Below are positions 7,802 to 16,404 of a stretch of 64,000 nucleotides of DNA, in pieces; positions within the stretch are counted from its first letter, which is position 1; every line of letters begins with the position of its first letter. Both the position numbers and the translations under genes were made by a program. Origin of the DNA: JAAYAO01 sp051133435 (GTDB lineage: Bacteria; Actinomycetota; Actinomycetes; Propionibacteriales; Propionibacteriaceae); the NCBI RefSeq assembly GCF_051133435.1, contig NZ_JBPGNY010000002.1:310001-374000 (forward strand). The letters are read 5' to 3'. The notes under the pieces are model-generated. The model was not told where the DNA came from and made no database searches. It saw only the letters and a list, made by a program, of their open reading frames with translations.

Positions 7802-10402
7802 ATGGCGACCTTCACCAGGGTTAGTACCGGCATCCCGGGTTTGGACGGCATCGTCGACGAACTGCGCGCCGGCGACAACGTGGTCTGGCAGGTCGACGTG
7901 ATCGGCGCCTACCGGCAGGTGGCCGCCGCCTTCGTGCAACAGGCCCTGCGGGACGGCCGCGATGTGCACTACGCCCGCTTCGGGATCCACCCCCACCTGC
8001 TGCCGGAGAACCTGGCCGAGCAGGTGACGGTGCACGAGCTGAACGCCAACATCGGTTTCGAGGGGTTCACCACCACCCTGCATCATTTGATCGAGGAGGC
8101 CGGGGTCGGTGCCTACTGGGTGTTCGACTCGCTCACCGACCTGCAACCGGCCTGGTATTCCGACCTGATCGTGCAGAACTTCTTCCGGGTCACCTGCCCG
8201 CTGCTGTACGACCTCGACACGGTCGCCTACTTCGCGATCCTGCGCAACCGGCACACCTTCGCCACGATCGCCGCGATCCGCGAAACCACCCAGGTGCTGT
8301 TCGACCTGCACCGGGTCGACGACGAGTACTACATCCACCCGGTCAAGGTCTTCGACCGGTACTCCCCCACGATGTACTTCCCGCACCGGATCACCAACGG
8401 TGAGGCGGTCGCGATCACCTCCAGCGAGGCCTCCACCCGGCTGTTCGCCAAACTCGCCCACAACCTCAACCCGCCCGATTACTGGCGGGTGGTGGTCGAC
8501 CAGGCCAACGACGCGCTGATCAGCGGCAGTTCCGACGCCCAGGAGGAATCCCGCCGGCTGCTGTTGCGGATGCTGGTCGGGGCCGACGAACGGATGGGCG
8601 ACCTGTGCAACACCTACCTCACCCTGGCCGACCTGCTCGGTATCGCCACCCGTGAGATCGGCACCGGTCTGGTCGGCGGCAAGTCGATCGGCATGCTGGT
8701 GGCCCGCGCGATTCTGGCCACCGAACCCGACCGCTTCGACTTCCTGGAAGCCCACGACTCGTTCTACCTGGGCGCCGACCTGTTCTACACCTACATCGTC
8801 AACAACGGGTGGTGGCCGATCCGCACCGCCCAACGCACCCCCGAGCAGTACTTCAGCGCCGGTGCCGAACTGTACGAACTCCTGGGTACCGGACGGTTCC
8901 CCGAACCGGTGCGCGAACAGTTCCGGCAGATGCTGGAACACTTCGGCCAATCCCCGATCATCGTGCGCTCCAGCTCACTGCTGGAGGACAACTACGGCAA
9001 CGCCTTCGCCGGCAAGTACGAGTCGATGTTCTGCGCCAACCAGGGCACCCCCGAGGAACGGCTGGCCGCCTTCGAGGACGCGGTGCGGGTGGTCTACGCC
9101 TCGTCGATGAGCCCCGACGCACTGTCCTACCGCCGCGACCGGGGGCTGGCCGACAGCGACGAGCAGATGGCGGTGCTGGTGCAACGGGTCTCCGGCGACC
9201 ACCACGGCAGCCTGTTCTTTCCGCACGCCGCCGGGGTGGGCAACTCGTCCAACCTGTACGTCTACGACCCGGAGATCGACTCCTCGGCCGGGATGGTGCG
9301 GCTGGTCGTCGGCCTGGGCACCCGGGCGGTCGACCGGACGGTGCACGACTACGCCCGGATCGTGGCCCTGGACAAACCCACCCGCCGGTGGCTGGCCGAT
9401 CCGGCCGACCTGGGCAGGTTCTCCCAGCACCAGGCCGATGTGCTGTGCCTGCCGGCCAACTCGCTGCACACCATGGCGATGGCCGAACTGGCCGATCTGG
9501 ACATCGGCACCGACTGGTCGCTGTTCATCTCCCCCGACCACGAAACGATCCGCCGGCTGCGCGAACTCGGCTCCCGGCGTCCGGGCACTCAGAACCCGCG
9601 GGTGGTCGACTTCGACACCCTGCTGCGCCGCACCGAGGTGCCGGCGATGCTGCGCGAGATGTTGGCCACCCTGTCGGCGGCCTACGACCATCCGGTCGAT
9701 GTCGAGTTCACCTTGAACTTCACCCCTTCGGGCCAGCCCCGACTGAACCTGGTGCAGTGCCGGCCCCTGCAGACCCGCGGGCTCGGCCCGGCGGTGCCGA
9801 TGCCCGAACCCGACCAGGTGCACAACCCGGTGATCCAACTCAACAACGGCGGTTTCATGGGTGGCAATGTGCGGCTGCCGTTGGAGTTCGTGGTGCTGGT
9901 GCGCCCCGAGGCCTACCTGGCGATGGGAGCTCAGGACCGGCATGCGGTGGCCCGGCTGATCGGGGAGTTGAACCAGGTGCTGCCCGACGGCCGGTTCATG
10001 TTGGTCGGGCCCGGAAGGTGGGGTACCAGCACCCAGTCGCTGGGCATTCCGGTGCGGTTCACCGAGGTGAACCATGCCGGGGTGCTGTGCGAGATCACCT
10101 ATTCGGCCGGCGGTTTCCTGCCCGAACTGTCGTACGGGTCACACTTCTTCCAGGATCTGGTCGAGTCGGGGTGCTTCTATCTGGCGGTGTTCGACGAGCG
10201 GCCGGGGGTGGAGTTCAACCCGAGCCTGATTCTGGACCGGCCCAACGAGTTGACCGACCTGGTGCCGACGGCCGGGGCGTTGGCCGATGCGGTGCACGTG
10301 GCCTGGTTCGAGCATCTGGTGTTGTGGTCCGATATCGCCACCCAGCGGGCGGTGTTGGCCGAACTCGGCCAGGACGCCCCGTCCCAGAGCGCGCGGGCCT
10401 GA
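7802..10402 (+). CDS. KaiC/RAD55-like domain fused to PEP-synthase ATP-binding domain
   Basis: An 866-residue two-part protein. Residues ~1-230 begin STGIPGLDGIVDELRAGDNV and align in style with KaiC/RAD55 RecA-like ATPases, but the expected GxxGxGKT P-loop after the GD motif is replaced by VWQVDVIGAYRQ, so nucleotide binding there is probably lost. Residues ~285-640 match the pyruvate phosphate dikinase/PEP synthase N-terminal ATP-grasp domain: LVGGKSIGMLVARAIL, IIVRSSSLLEDNYGNAFAGK and RVVYASSMSPDALSYRR. The C-terminal part has GRWGTSTQSLGIP and GSHFFQDLVES. The phosphohistidine and PEP-binding TIM-barrel domains of true PEP synthase are absent, so it is not a complete dikinase. It may phosphorylate or regulate another partner. 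It stands as a single gene. Confidence 0.8.
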   Translation: MATFTRVSTGIPGLDGIVDELRAGDNVVWQVDVIGAYRQVAAAFVQQALRDGRDVHYARFGIHPHLLPENLAEQVTVHELNANIGFEGFTTTLHHLIEEAGVGAYWVFDSLTDLQPAWYSDLIVQNFFRVTCPLLYDLDTVAYFAILRNRHTFATIAAIRETTQVLFDLHRVDDEYYIHPVKVFDRYSPTMYFPHRITNGEAVAITSSEASTRLFAKLAHNLNPPDYWRVVVDQANDALISGSSDAQEESRRLLLRMLVGADERMGDLCNTYLTLADLLGIATREIGTGLVGGKSIGMLVARAILATEPDRFDFLEAHDSFYLGADLFYTYIVNNGWWPIRTAQRTPEQYFSAGAELYELLGTGRFPEPVREQFRQMLEHFGQSPIIVRSSSLLEDNYGNAFAGKYESMFCANQGTPEERLAAFEDAVRVVYASSMSPDALSYRRDRGLADSDEQMAVLVQRVSGDHHGSLFFPHAAGVGNSSNLYVYDPEIDSSAGMVRLVVGLGTRAVDRTVHDYARIVALDKPTRRWLADPADLGRFSQHQADVLCLPANSLHTMAMAELADLDIGTDWSLFISPDHETIRRLRELGSRRPGTQNPRVVDFDTLLRRTEVPAMLREMLATLSAAYDHPVDVEFTLNFTPSGQPRLNLVQCRPLQTRGLGPAVPMPEPDQVHNPVIQLNNGGFMGGNVRLPLEFVVLVRPEAYLAMGAQDRHAVARLIGELNQVLPDGRFMLVGPGRWGTSTQSLGIPVRFTEVNHAGVLCEITYSAGGFLPELSYGSHFFQDLVESGCFYLAVFDERPGVEFNPSLILDRPNELTDLVPTAGALADAVHVAWFEHLVLWSDIATQRAVLAELGQDAPSQSARA

Positions 10403-10418
10403 CCGCGCGGGCCTGACG
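10391..10418 (+). repeat. 14-bp tandem duplication spanning a stop codon
   Basis: GCGCGGGCCTGACC is followed at once by GCGCGGGCCTGACG. Each copy encodes Ala-Arg-Ala-stop in its own frame, so the end of the preceding gene, including its TGA, has been duplicated. Confidence 0.8.
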
Positions 10419-10429
10419 CACGGGCCGGA

Positions 10430-11092
10430 TCAGCGCCGTACGTAGCGCGAGAACAGTTCGCCGTCGGCTTCGAGCAGTCCGGCGAGTTTCCATCGCTGCT
10501 CGCGCAGCAGTTGGGGGTGATCGATGATCCGCTTGCCCTCCCCGCCGATGAACTGGGGGGTGATGGTCAGGCAGACCTCGGTGACCAGGTTCAGGTTGAT
10601 CAGTTCCCCGAGCAGTTGCGGGCCACCCTCGGTGAGGATCTTCTTGTAACCGGCCCGGCGCAGCTCACCCAGGGCCGAGTGCAGGTGCACCGCCCCCTCA
10701 CCGGCGGTGATCACCCGGACGAAGTCGGGCAGCGTGTCGACCGGGGCGCGCCGGTGGGTGATCACCCAGGGACGTTCGTCCTCGGGCACGTCGGCGAAGG
10801 CCGACAGGTCGAGTTCGACCGAGTCGGTGACGATCGCGATCGGCAGGCCGGGGATCGGGCCGTAGCCCTCGCCGCGGATCGTGCCGGCGCCGACCAGCAG
10901 CACATCGGCCAGCTCGCGCAGCAGGGTGAGGATCTTCTGGTCGGTATCGCCGGTCAGCCCGCCGACCCGGCCGCGCACGGTGGCCGCGCCGTCCAGGCTG
11001 GAGATCATGTTGGCGCGCAGGTACTCGGTGCCGGCGTATTCGCGGGCCGGATCGACATTGTGCCCGGGGGTGGGGTGCAGGCGGCGGAACAT
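10430..11092 (-). CDS. RibD C-terminal-type pyrimidine reductase family protein
   Basis: A 220-residue stand-alone reductase domain related to the C-terminal half of RibD (5-amino-6-ribosylamino-uracil phosphate reductase) and to DHFR folds. Visible motifs are YLRANMISSLDGAATVRGRV near the N-terminus, DVLLVGAGTIRGEGYG (pyridine nucleotide region) and KKILTEGGPQLLGELI toward the C-terminus. No deaminase domain or other riboflavin gene is near, so it may act in another pteridine, flavin or deazaflavin route, or as a RibD paralogue. Its ATG overlaps the stop of the upstream thioesterase (TGATG), placing it last in a three-gene operon. Confidence 0.82.
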   Translation of the reverse strand: MFRRLHPTPGHNVDPAREYAGTEYLRANMISSLDGAATVRGRVGGLTGDTDQKILTLLRELADVLLVGAGTIRGEGYGPIPGLPIAIVTDSVELDLSAFADVPEDERPWVITHRRAPVDTLPDFVRVITAGEGAVHLHSALGELRRAGYKKILTEGGPQLLGELINLNLVTEVCLTITPQFIGGEGKRIIDHPQLLREQRWKLAGLLEADGELFSRYVRR

Positions 11093-11715
11093 CAGGACAC
11101 GAACTCCTTCGGCATCACCAACACCGCGTTGCCGCGGGCACAGACCTGACCGTCGGCGGTGATCTCACCGGTGACGAAGGCCTTGCGTCCCTCGATCCGG
11201 TCGACCCGGCTGGTCACCACCAGGTCGACCAGCAGCGGCACGCCCGCGTCGTAGACCACCTCGAGGGCCTTGGTGAAGAACGGGCCGGGCATCGTCCAGG
11301 CCCCGGTCGCCCCGAAGATGTGGTCGAGCAGCACCGCGACATAGCCGCCGTGGCAACGTCCGGGCGGGCCCTGGAAGGCCCGGCTCAACCGGACGTGGCC
11401 GGTGGCATTGCCCTCGTCGTCCACCTCGAAGTTCAGCGGCGGTGAGAACGGGTGCTCGGGGCTGGACACCAGCGAGCGGCGACGGAAGTTGTGGGCGACC
11501 TGATCACGTACCGGACGACCCGAGGTGAAGGTGGTGGCCAGGGCCGGTTCGGGCCCGGCCCGCTCGTCGAGGTACCGGTTGACCTCGGCCAGGGTGTCGG
11601 CGACGTGCTGGATGTCCTCGGCCGGCAGGTCGGCCCACAGCACGGTGTTGGTCAGCGCCTTCATCTGGGTGGCCACCGGCTCCCAACTGGCTCGCTCGGT
11701 CGGCTGATCGGTCAT
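11092..11715 (-). CDS. PaaI-like hotdog thioesterase (second of tandem pair)
   Basis: A 207-residue protein with a C-terminal hotdog domain. GPPGRCHGGYVAVLLDHIFGA is the catalytic HGG region typical of PaaI/YbgC-like acyl-CoA thioesterases. The N-terminal ~90 residues form a helical extension that its upstream neighbour shares in outline. It is translationally coupled at both ends (ATGA upstream, TGATG downstream). The substrate is unknown. Confidence 0.85.
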   Translation of the reverse strand: MTDQPTERASWEPVATQMKALTNTVLWADLPAEDIQHVADTLAEVNRYLDERAGPEPALATTFTSGRPVRDQVAHNFRRRSLVSSPEHPFSPPLNFEVDDEGNATGHVRLSRAFQGPPGRCHGGYVAVLLDHIFGATGAWTMPGPFFTKALEVVYDAGVPLLVDLVVTSRVDRIEGRKAFVTGEITADGQVCARGNAVLVMPKEFVS

Positions 11716-12338
11716 TCCTTGCTCCTCTTCGGCTGCACCATCAGGGCCCGGCCGCGGGCCAGGAGTCGGTCACCGTCGTGCACGGTGCCGATCATCCACG
11801 CCTTGCGTCCGTCCAACTCGTCGACCCAGCCGTTCAACTGCAGGTCGGTGTTCAGCGGCACCCCGTCCAGGAAGTCCACCTGCAACGTCCGGGTGAAGAA
11901 CGGTGGGGTGAGCACGGTGGCCACGGCCGCGCCGACGATGTGGTCGAGCAACACCGAGACGTAGCCGCCGTGCACCCGGCCCGGCGGGCCCTGGTACAGC
12001 GCGCTCAGGTTCGCCTTGCCGCGGGCCCGTCCCTCGGAGAGTTCGAACAGCGGGGACGGCGGGGCGAAGGGATTGCCGCGGCCGGCGACCATCTGCCGTT
12101 CCAGGTAGTCGATGTGGGCGGTGAACTCCTCGGGCAGCAAGGTGTCGCAGGGCAGTGGGGTGCCGTTGTTGCCGAGCAGGTCGCGGGCCTGCTCGATAAG
12201 TTCCTGGGCCTTGGCGAGGGTTTCGGCGTCGTGCTGTTTGGTGACCAGGTTCGCGGCCAGCGAGCGAGTCGCCCCGGCCACCGGCACCCTGGGCGAGGGC
12301 ATGATCCCGTATTTCTCATGCAGATCCTGCTCGTCCAC
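11712..12338 (-). CDS. PaaI-like hotdog thioesterase (first of tandem pair)
   Basis: 208 residues if started at GTG 12338, which has a strong GGGGGGA ribosome binding site 6-7 nt upstream; an ATG at 12413 would add 25 low-complexity residues and lacks such a site. The hotdog core contains GPPGRVHGGYVSVLLDHIVG. It is paralogous to the next gene, sharing the HGGY motif and the overall N-terminal-helix plus C-terminal-hotdog layout, so tandem duplication is likely. The two may form a heteromeric thioesterase. It is the first gene of the coupled thioesterase-thioesterase-reductase operon. Confidence 0.85.
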   Translation of the reverse strand: MDEQDLHEKYGIMPSPRVPVAGATRSLAANLVTKQHDAETLAKAQELIEQARDLLGNNGTPLPCDTLLPEEFTAHIDYLERQMVAGRGNPFAPPSPLFELSEGRARGKANLSALYQGPPGRVHGGYVSVLLDHIVGAAVATVLTPPFFTRTLQVDFLDGVPLNTDLQLNGWVDELDGRKAWMIGTVHDGDRLLARGRALMVQPKRSKE

Positions 12339-12445
12339 GGTTGTCCCCCCGACGCTGCCGCCCACGTGTTGCGCGGCAAGGGGCAAGGTACCGGGCTCGG
12401 GGTCCCCACCCAACTATGAGGTCTCGAACCGCAAGAGTCGCGTCC

Positions 12446-12778
12446 TCACCACGACCCCGACAGCAGCCGGAAAGCGAAGAGCGCGAGCACACCCAGCAAC
12501 AGCCAGGCATAGCCCAACAGGTGGGGCACCCAGCCGCCACGGATCACCCCGACCAGCAGCGGGATCGCCGCCGGTACCGCCCAGGCGAGCAGGATTGCGC
12601 CGAAGATCAGCCCGAAACCACTGAAGTCGTTCTTCGGGTCGAACTGCAACACCATCGGGACGCTCACGACGATGCCCCAGAGGCACACCGCCAAACCCGG
12701 CAGCGCAGCCAGCCGGGTCAGCACCGGGTACCGCTTCCGCAGTGGGAGCTCTGCGGTGGTCGAGGAGGGCCTTGCCAT
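12446..12778 (-). CDS. Small membrane protein, three predicted helices
   Basis: A 110-residue protein of unknown family. After a polar N-terminus there are three hydrophobic stretches: VLTRLAALPGLAVCLWGIVV, FGLIFGAILLAWAVPAAIPL and LLGYAWLLLGVLALFAF. The ATG at 12778 is preferred over an ATG at 12862 because a CACAAT hexamer sits 6 nt upstream and the longer N-terminus looks like intergenic sequence. It lies upstream of the thioesterase operon on the same strand with a gap of about 107 bp; a functional link is not shown. Confidence 0.65.
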   Translation of the reverse strand: MARPSSTTAELPLRKRYPVLTRLAALPGLAVCLWGIVVSVPMVLQFDPKNDFSGFGLIFGAILLAWAVPAAIPLLVGVIRGGWVPHLLGYAWLLLGVLALFAFRLLSGSW

Positions 12779-12784
12779 GGCTCC

Positions 12785-12790
12785 ATTGTG
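12785..12790 (-). promoter_or_regulatory. Putative -10 (CACAAT), leaderless, minus strand
   Basis: Read on the minus strand, CACAAT ends 6 nt before the ATG at 12778. Confidence 0.3.
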
Positions 12791-12879
12791 CGTGTCGGCA
12801 GGGTCTGGAAGCCGGGTGGATCTTTTCCGGATTCCGGTCATTCGTCGGGATGTCATGGCCATTTATTGCCCGGACGGCC

Positions 12880-12885
12880 TAGGTT
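12880..12885 (+). promoter_or_regulatory. Putative -10 (TAGGTT) of the peptide ABC operon
   Basis: TAGGTT ends 9 nt before the ATG at 12895. No Shine-Dalgarno sequence is seen, so the operon probably starts with a leaderless or nearly leaderless mRNA. Confidence 0.4.
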
Positions 12886-12894
12886 GGGTCGGAC

Positions 12895-14532
12895 ATGGCA
12901 GACCCTGAACACGGTAAGCCCCTGCCGCCGTTGGCTCCGACCGAAGGCACGGGCCACCGGTCGGGCGTGTCCAGACGGAGCTTTCTGCAGTTGGCCGGAG
13001 CCGGCGCGTTGGGCCTCGGTGGGCTCGCCGCCCTGACCGGATGTTCCCAGGCCCAGGGCCCGGTGTCGCTGCCCGACGATGCGGCCACCGGTGATCCCAG
13101 CGCGGGTGGGCGGTTGCGGATCGCCCGGCCGGCGAACTCCAAGGCCGAGACCCTCGACTCGGCCGCGTCCCTGTCGGCCTACGAATACCTCGGCGCGCTG
13201 TACAACCGGCTGGTGCGCCTGGACGAGAGCGGGCAGCCGGTACCCGACCTGGCCGCCGACTGGGAGGTGTCGTCCGACGCGCGGCGCTGGACCTTCCGGA
13301 TGCGTGACGACGTCCGCTTCCACGGCGGTCAACGGTTCACCTCCCGCGATGCCGCCTTCACCCTGAAGCACATCCTCGACCCCGATGTCGGCTCCCCGCA
13401 GGCCGGGGTGCTCACCCCCGTGATGTCGGCGTCCGGTATCTCGACGCCCGACCCCACCACCCTGGTGATCAACCTGGACAACCCGCATTCGGATCTGCCC
13501 TCGCTGCTGACGGCCTACCAGTGTTACGTGGTGCCCGAGGACTCGACGATGGCCGAGATCCAGACCTCCGGCAACGGCACCGGGCCGTTCCGGTTGTCCA
13601 GTTTCCGGCCCGGCGGACGCGGCAGTGTCGAGGCCTTCGACGACCACTTCGCCGGCCGTCCGGTGTTGGACGGGATCGACTTCTTCTCGATCCAGGACAC
13701 CCAGGCCCGGGTCAACGCGTTGATGGCCAAACAGGTCGACCTGATCTCGCAGACCAACCTCGACTTCGCCACCGCCCAGGTGGTTGCGGCCTCGGCGGCG
13801 GCCACCATCGCGCGGGTGAAGAACGGCCAGTGGTACACCATCCCGACCCTGGCCACCTCGGAGGAGTTCTCCGATGTGCGGGTGCGCAAGGCCCTGAAAC
13901 TCGCCTACGACCCCCAGCGCATCCTCAGCGTGGCCGTGCAGGGGGCCGGGACGATCGGCAACGACAACCCGGTGGTGCCCACCGACGCGGCCCACCTGGA
14001 ATCGGCGCACATTCGCGACCCGGAACAGGCCCGGGCCCTGCTCGCCAAGGCCGGGCACCCGAACGGTTTCGACTTCGAACTGTCCACCTCCACCCTCGAC
14101 CCGGTGTTCACCCCGATGGCGGTGTCGTTCGCCAATGCGGTGCGGGAGGCGGGCTTCCGGGTGCGGGTGCGCAACGAATCGGCCGACTCGTACTACACCC
14201 AGGTGTGGATGGTAAAGCCGGCGATGGTGACCTACTGGTACACCGGCCGTCCGATCGACCAGTTGCTGAACCAGATCTTCCGTTCGGGCAGTTCGTACAA
14301 CGAATCGGCCTGGGCCAACGAGAAGTTCGATCGTGTGCTGGACGCCGCCCGGGCCGAGATCGACCCCGACCACCGGGTCAAGCACTACCAGGACGCCCAG
14401 GAGCTGATCATCGCCGACGGCGCCACCATCACCCCGATGTTCGCCGACCGGCTGGTCGGGCTGAGCCGCGACGTACTCAACTACAAGGAATACGGCTTCG
14501 AGTTCGACTACCTGCGGATCGGGCTGAGGTGA
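12895..14532 (+). CDS. Peptide ABC transporter substrate-binding lipoprotein (family 5)
   Basis: A 545-residue extracytoplasmic binding protein. It has a twin-arginine signal SRRSFLQLAGAGALGLGGLA followed by the lipobox LTGC, so it is probably exported by Tat and lipidated at Cys (~residue 43). The mature part shows family 5 traits: LDSAASLSAYEYLGALYNRL, WTFRMRDDVRFHGGQRF and VRVRNESADSYY. Substrates of the family are oligopeptides, nickel or opines. The S15-type hydrolase at the end of the operon favours peptides, but that is inference. Confidence 0.9.
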   Translation: MADPEHGKPLPPLAPTEGTGHRSGVSRRSFLQLAGAGALGLGGLAALTGCSQAQGPVSLPDDAATGDPSAGGRLRIARPANSKAETLDSAASLSAYEYLGALYNRLVRLDESGQPVPDLAADWEVSSDARRWTFRMRDDVRFHGGQRFTSRDAAFTLKHILDPDVGSPQAGVLTPVMSASGISTPDPTTLVINLDNPHSDLPSLLTAYQCYVVPEDSTMAEIQTSGNGTGPFRLSSFRPGGRGSVEAFDDHFAGRPVLDGIDFFSIQDTQARVNALMAKQVDLISQTNLDFATAQVVAASAAATIARVKNGQWYTIPTLATSEEFSDVRVRKALKLAYDPQRILSVAVQGAGTIGNDNPVVPTDAAHLESAHIRDPEQARALLAKAGHPNGFDFELSTSTLDPVFTPMAVSFANAVREAGFRVRVRNESADSYYTQVWMVKPAMVTYWYTGRPIDQLLNQIFRSGSSYNESAWANEKFDRVLDAARAEIDPDHRVKHYQDAQELIIADGATITPMFADRLVGLSRDVLNYKEYGFEFDYLRIGLR

Positions 14533-14536
14533 TCAC

Positions 14537-15490
14537 ATGCTGCGCCTGATTCTGCTTCGCCTCGGCACCGCGGTGGTCACCGTGTGGTTGGCCTCACTGT
14601 TCGTGTTCATCGCCGTGCAGGCTCTGCCCGGTGACGTCGCCCAGCAGATCCTCGGTCAGGACGCCACCCCCGAGGCGGTGGCCGCGCTGCGCGAGAAACT
14701 CGGCCTGAACGAGCCGATCATCTCCCGGTATTTCTCCTGGCTGGGCGGGATGGTCACCGGTGACATGGGCACCTCCCTGGTGTCGGGCGAACCGGTCGCC
14801 GACACCCTGCTCACCCATGCCCGCAACACCCTGATGATCGCGATTCCGACGATCATTCTGGGCATCACCCTGTCGATCGTGCTCGGCCTGCTCGCCGGGC
14901 TGTACCGCGACCGCACCACCGACCGGACGATCTCGGGCCTGGCCCTGGTCGGCATGTCCATTCCGGAGTTCGTCACCGCCACGGTGCTGGTGCTGGTGTT
15001 CGCGATCGCGATCCCGATCTTTCCGGCGGTGGTGATCGACGGGGCCGAGGCCCGGGTCGCCGACCTGCTGCCGTTCACGATCCTGCCGGTGATCGTGCTG
15101 ACCATTTCGATGGCCGCCTACATCATCCGGATGACCCGCGCCGGGGTGATCGACGCGCTGGCCTCGGAGTTCGTCACCACCGCCCAGCTCAAGGGTGTGA
15201 AACCCGGACGGGTGGTGCTGCGCCACGCCCTGCCCAGCGCGATCCTGCCGACGCTGAACGTGATCGCGATCAACGTGGCCTGGCTGATCGGTGGCGTCGT
15301 GGTGGTCGAAGCGGTGTTCAACTACCCCGGCATGGGCACCTTGATGATCGAGTCGGTGCACAACCGCGACCTGCCGGTAATCCAGGCGATCGCGGTGCTG
15401 TCGGCCTCGGTCTACGCCCTGACCAACCTGGCCGCCGACCTCGTCGCGATGGGGCTCGACCCGAGACAACGGGCAGGGAGGTTCCACTGA
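14537..15490 (+). CDS. Peptide ABC transporter permease (DppB-type)
   Basis: A 317-residue polytopic permease. The N-terminus LRLILLRLGTAVVTVWLASL and the ALPGDVAQQILGQDATPEAV segment are typical of DppB/OppB. The EAA-like loop reads LKGVKPGRVVLRHALPSAIL. It starts 4 bp after the binding-protein gene and ends with a TGATG overlap to the second permease. It forms the membrane pore with the next protein. Confidence 0.92.
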   Translation: MLRLILLRLGTAVVTVWLASLFVFIAVQALPGDVAQQILGQDATPEAVAALREKLGLNEPIISRYFSWLGGMVTGDMGTSLVSGEPVADTLLTHARNTLMIAIPTIILGITLSIVLGLLAGLYRDRTTDRTISGLALVGMSIPEFVTATVLVLVFAIAIPIFPAVVIDGAEARVADLLPFTILPVIVLTISMAAYIIRMTRAGVIDALASEFVTTAQLKGVKPGRVVLRHALPSAILPTLNVIAINVAWLIGGVVVVEAVFNYPGMGTLMIESVHNRDLPVIQAIAVLSASVYALTNLAADLVAMGLDPRQRAGRFH

Positions 15491-16404
15491 TGAGTCAGAC
15501 CTCAGCCGTCCCCCCGGCCGGCGGCACCGAGCCGGAGGTGACCCGGGAGCGGGAGTCGTTCTGGGTGCGCCTGCGGCGAGCGCTGCGCGAATCGCGCACC
15601 CTCACCCTGGGCCTGATCCTGGTCGGCCTGCACATCGTGATCGCCCTGCTGGCCCCGCTGATCACCACATACGACCCGACCGTCTCGGTACCCGACAAGG
15701 CGCTCTACGGCATCACCGGCGAGCACTGGCTGGGCACCGACCAATACGGACGAGACGTGCTCACCCGAACCATCTGGGGTGGCCGCTATGCGTTGACCGT
15801 GGCCTTTCTGGCCACCACCGTCGCGGTCGCCCTGGGCACCATCATCGGCGTGCTCACCGCCTACCTGCGCGGCTGGTTCGACCTGGTGCTGATGCGCATC
15901 GTGGACGCGATGTTGTCGGTGCCGACGATTCTGTCGCTGCTGGTGATCGTGACCGTCTTCGGCACCGGACTGCCGGTGATCGTGCTGGCGGTGACCATCA
16001 TCTACACCCCGGCGGTGACCCGGGTGGTGCGCGGGGCGGCGTCCACGATCGTCACCCTCGACTTCGTCACCGCGGCCCGGGCCCGTGGTGAGGGTGCTCC
16101 GTCGATCGCCTTCCGGGAAGTGCTGCCGTCGATTCCCGGGGTGATTCTGGTCGAGTATGCGATGCGGTCGACCTGGGTGATTCTGCTGGTGTCGACGCTG
16201 TCCTTCCTCGGCTTCGGCGCCAACCCGCCGACCCCCGACTGGGGGCTGATGATCTCGGAGGGACGCACCGCGCTGACCGTGGTGCCGCTGGCGACGATCG
16301 CCCCGATCGTGGCCCTGGCGACTCTGGTGATCGGGATGTCGTCGCTGGCCGACGGGCTATCCGGACGGCTCGGGGTCGACCGGTTGCAGCGAGGTGCGGG
16401 ATGA
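15490..16404 (+). CDS. Peptide ABC transporter permease (DppC-type)
   Basis: A 304-residue permease with a cytoplasmic N-terminal tail and about six helices. HWLGTDQYGRDVLTRTIWGG is the hallmark motif of DppC/OppC proteins; the EAA-like loop is near ARARGEGAPSIAFREVLPSI. It overlaps both neighbours (TGATG upstream, ATGA downstream), so the transporter genes are translationally coupled. Confidence 0.92.
   Translation: MSQTSAVPPAGGTEPEVTRERESFWVRLRRALRESRTLTLGLILVGLHIVIALLAPLITTYDPTVSVPDKALYGITGEHWLGTDQYGRDVLTRTIWGGRYALTVAFLATTVAVALGTIIGVLTAYLRGWFDLVLMRIVDAMLSVPTILSLLVIVTVFGTGLPVIVLAVTIIYTPAVTRVVRGAASTIVTLDFVTAARARGEGAPSIAFREVLPSIPGVILVEYAMRSTWVILLVSTLSFLGFGANPPTPDWGLMISEGRTALTVVPLATIAPIVALATLVIGMSSLADGLSGRLGVDRLQRGAG

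Noticed and set aside
7802..10402. Complete phosphoenolpyruvate synthase
   Set aside because: The phosphohistidine and PEP-binding domains are absent; only the ATP-binding part is present.
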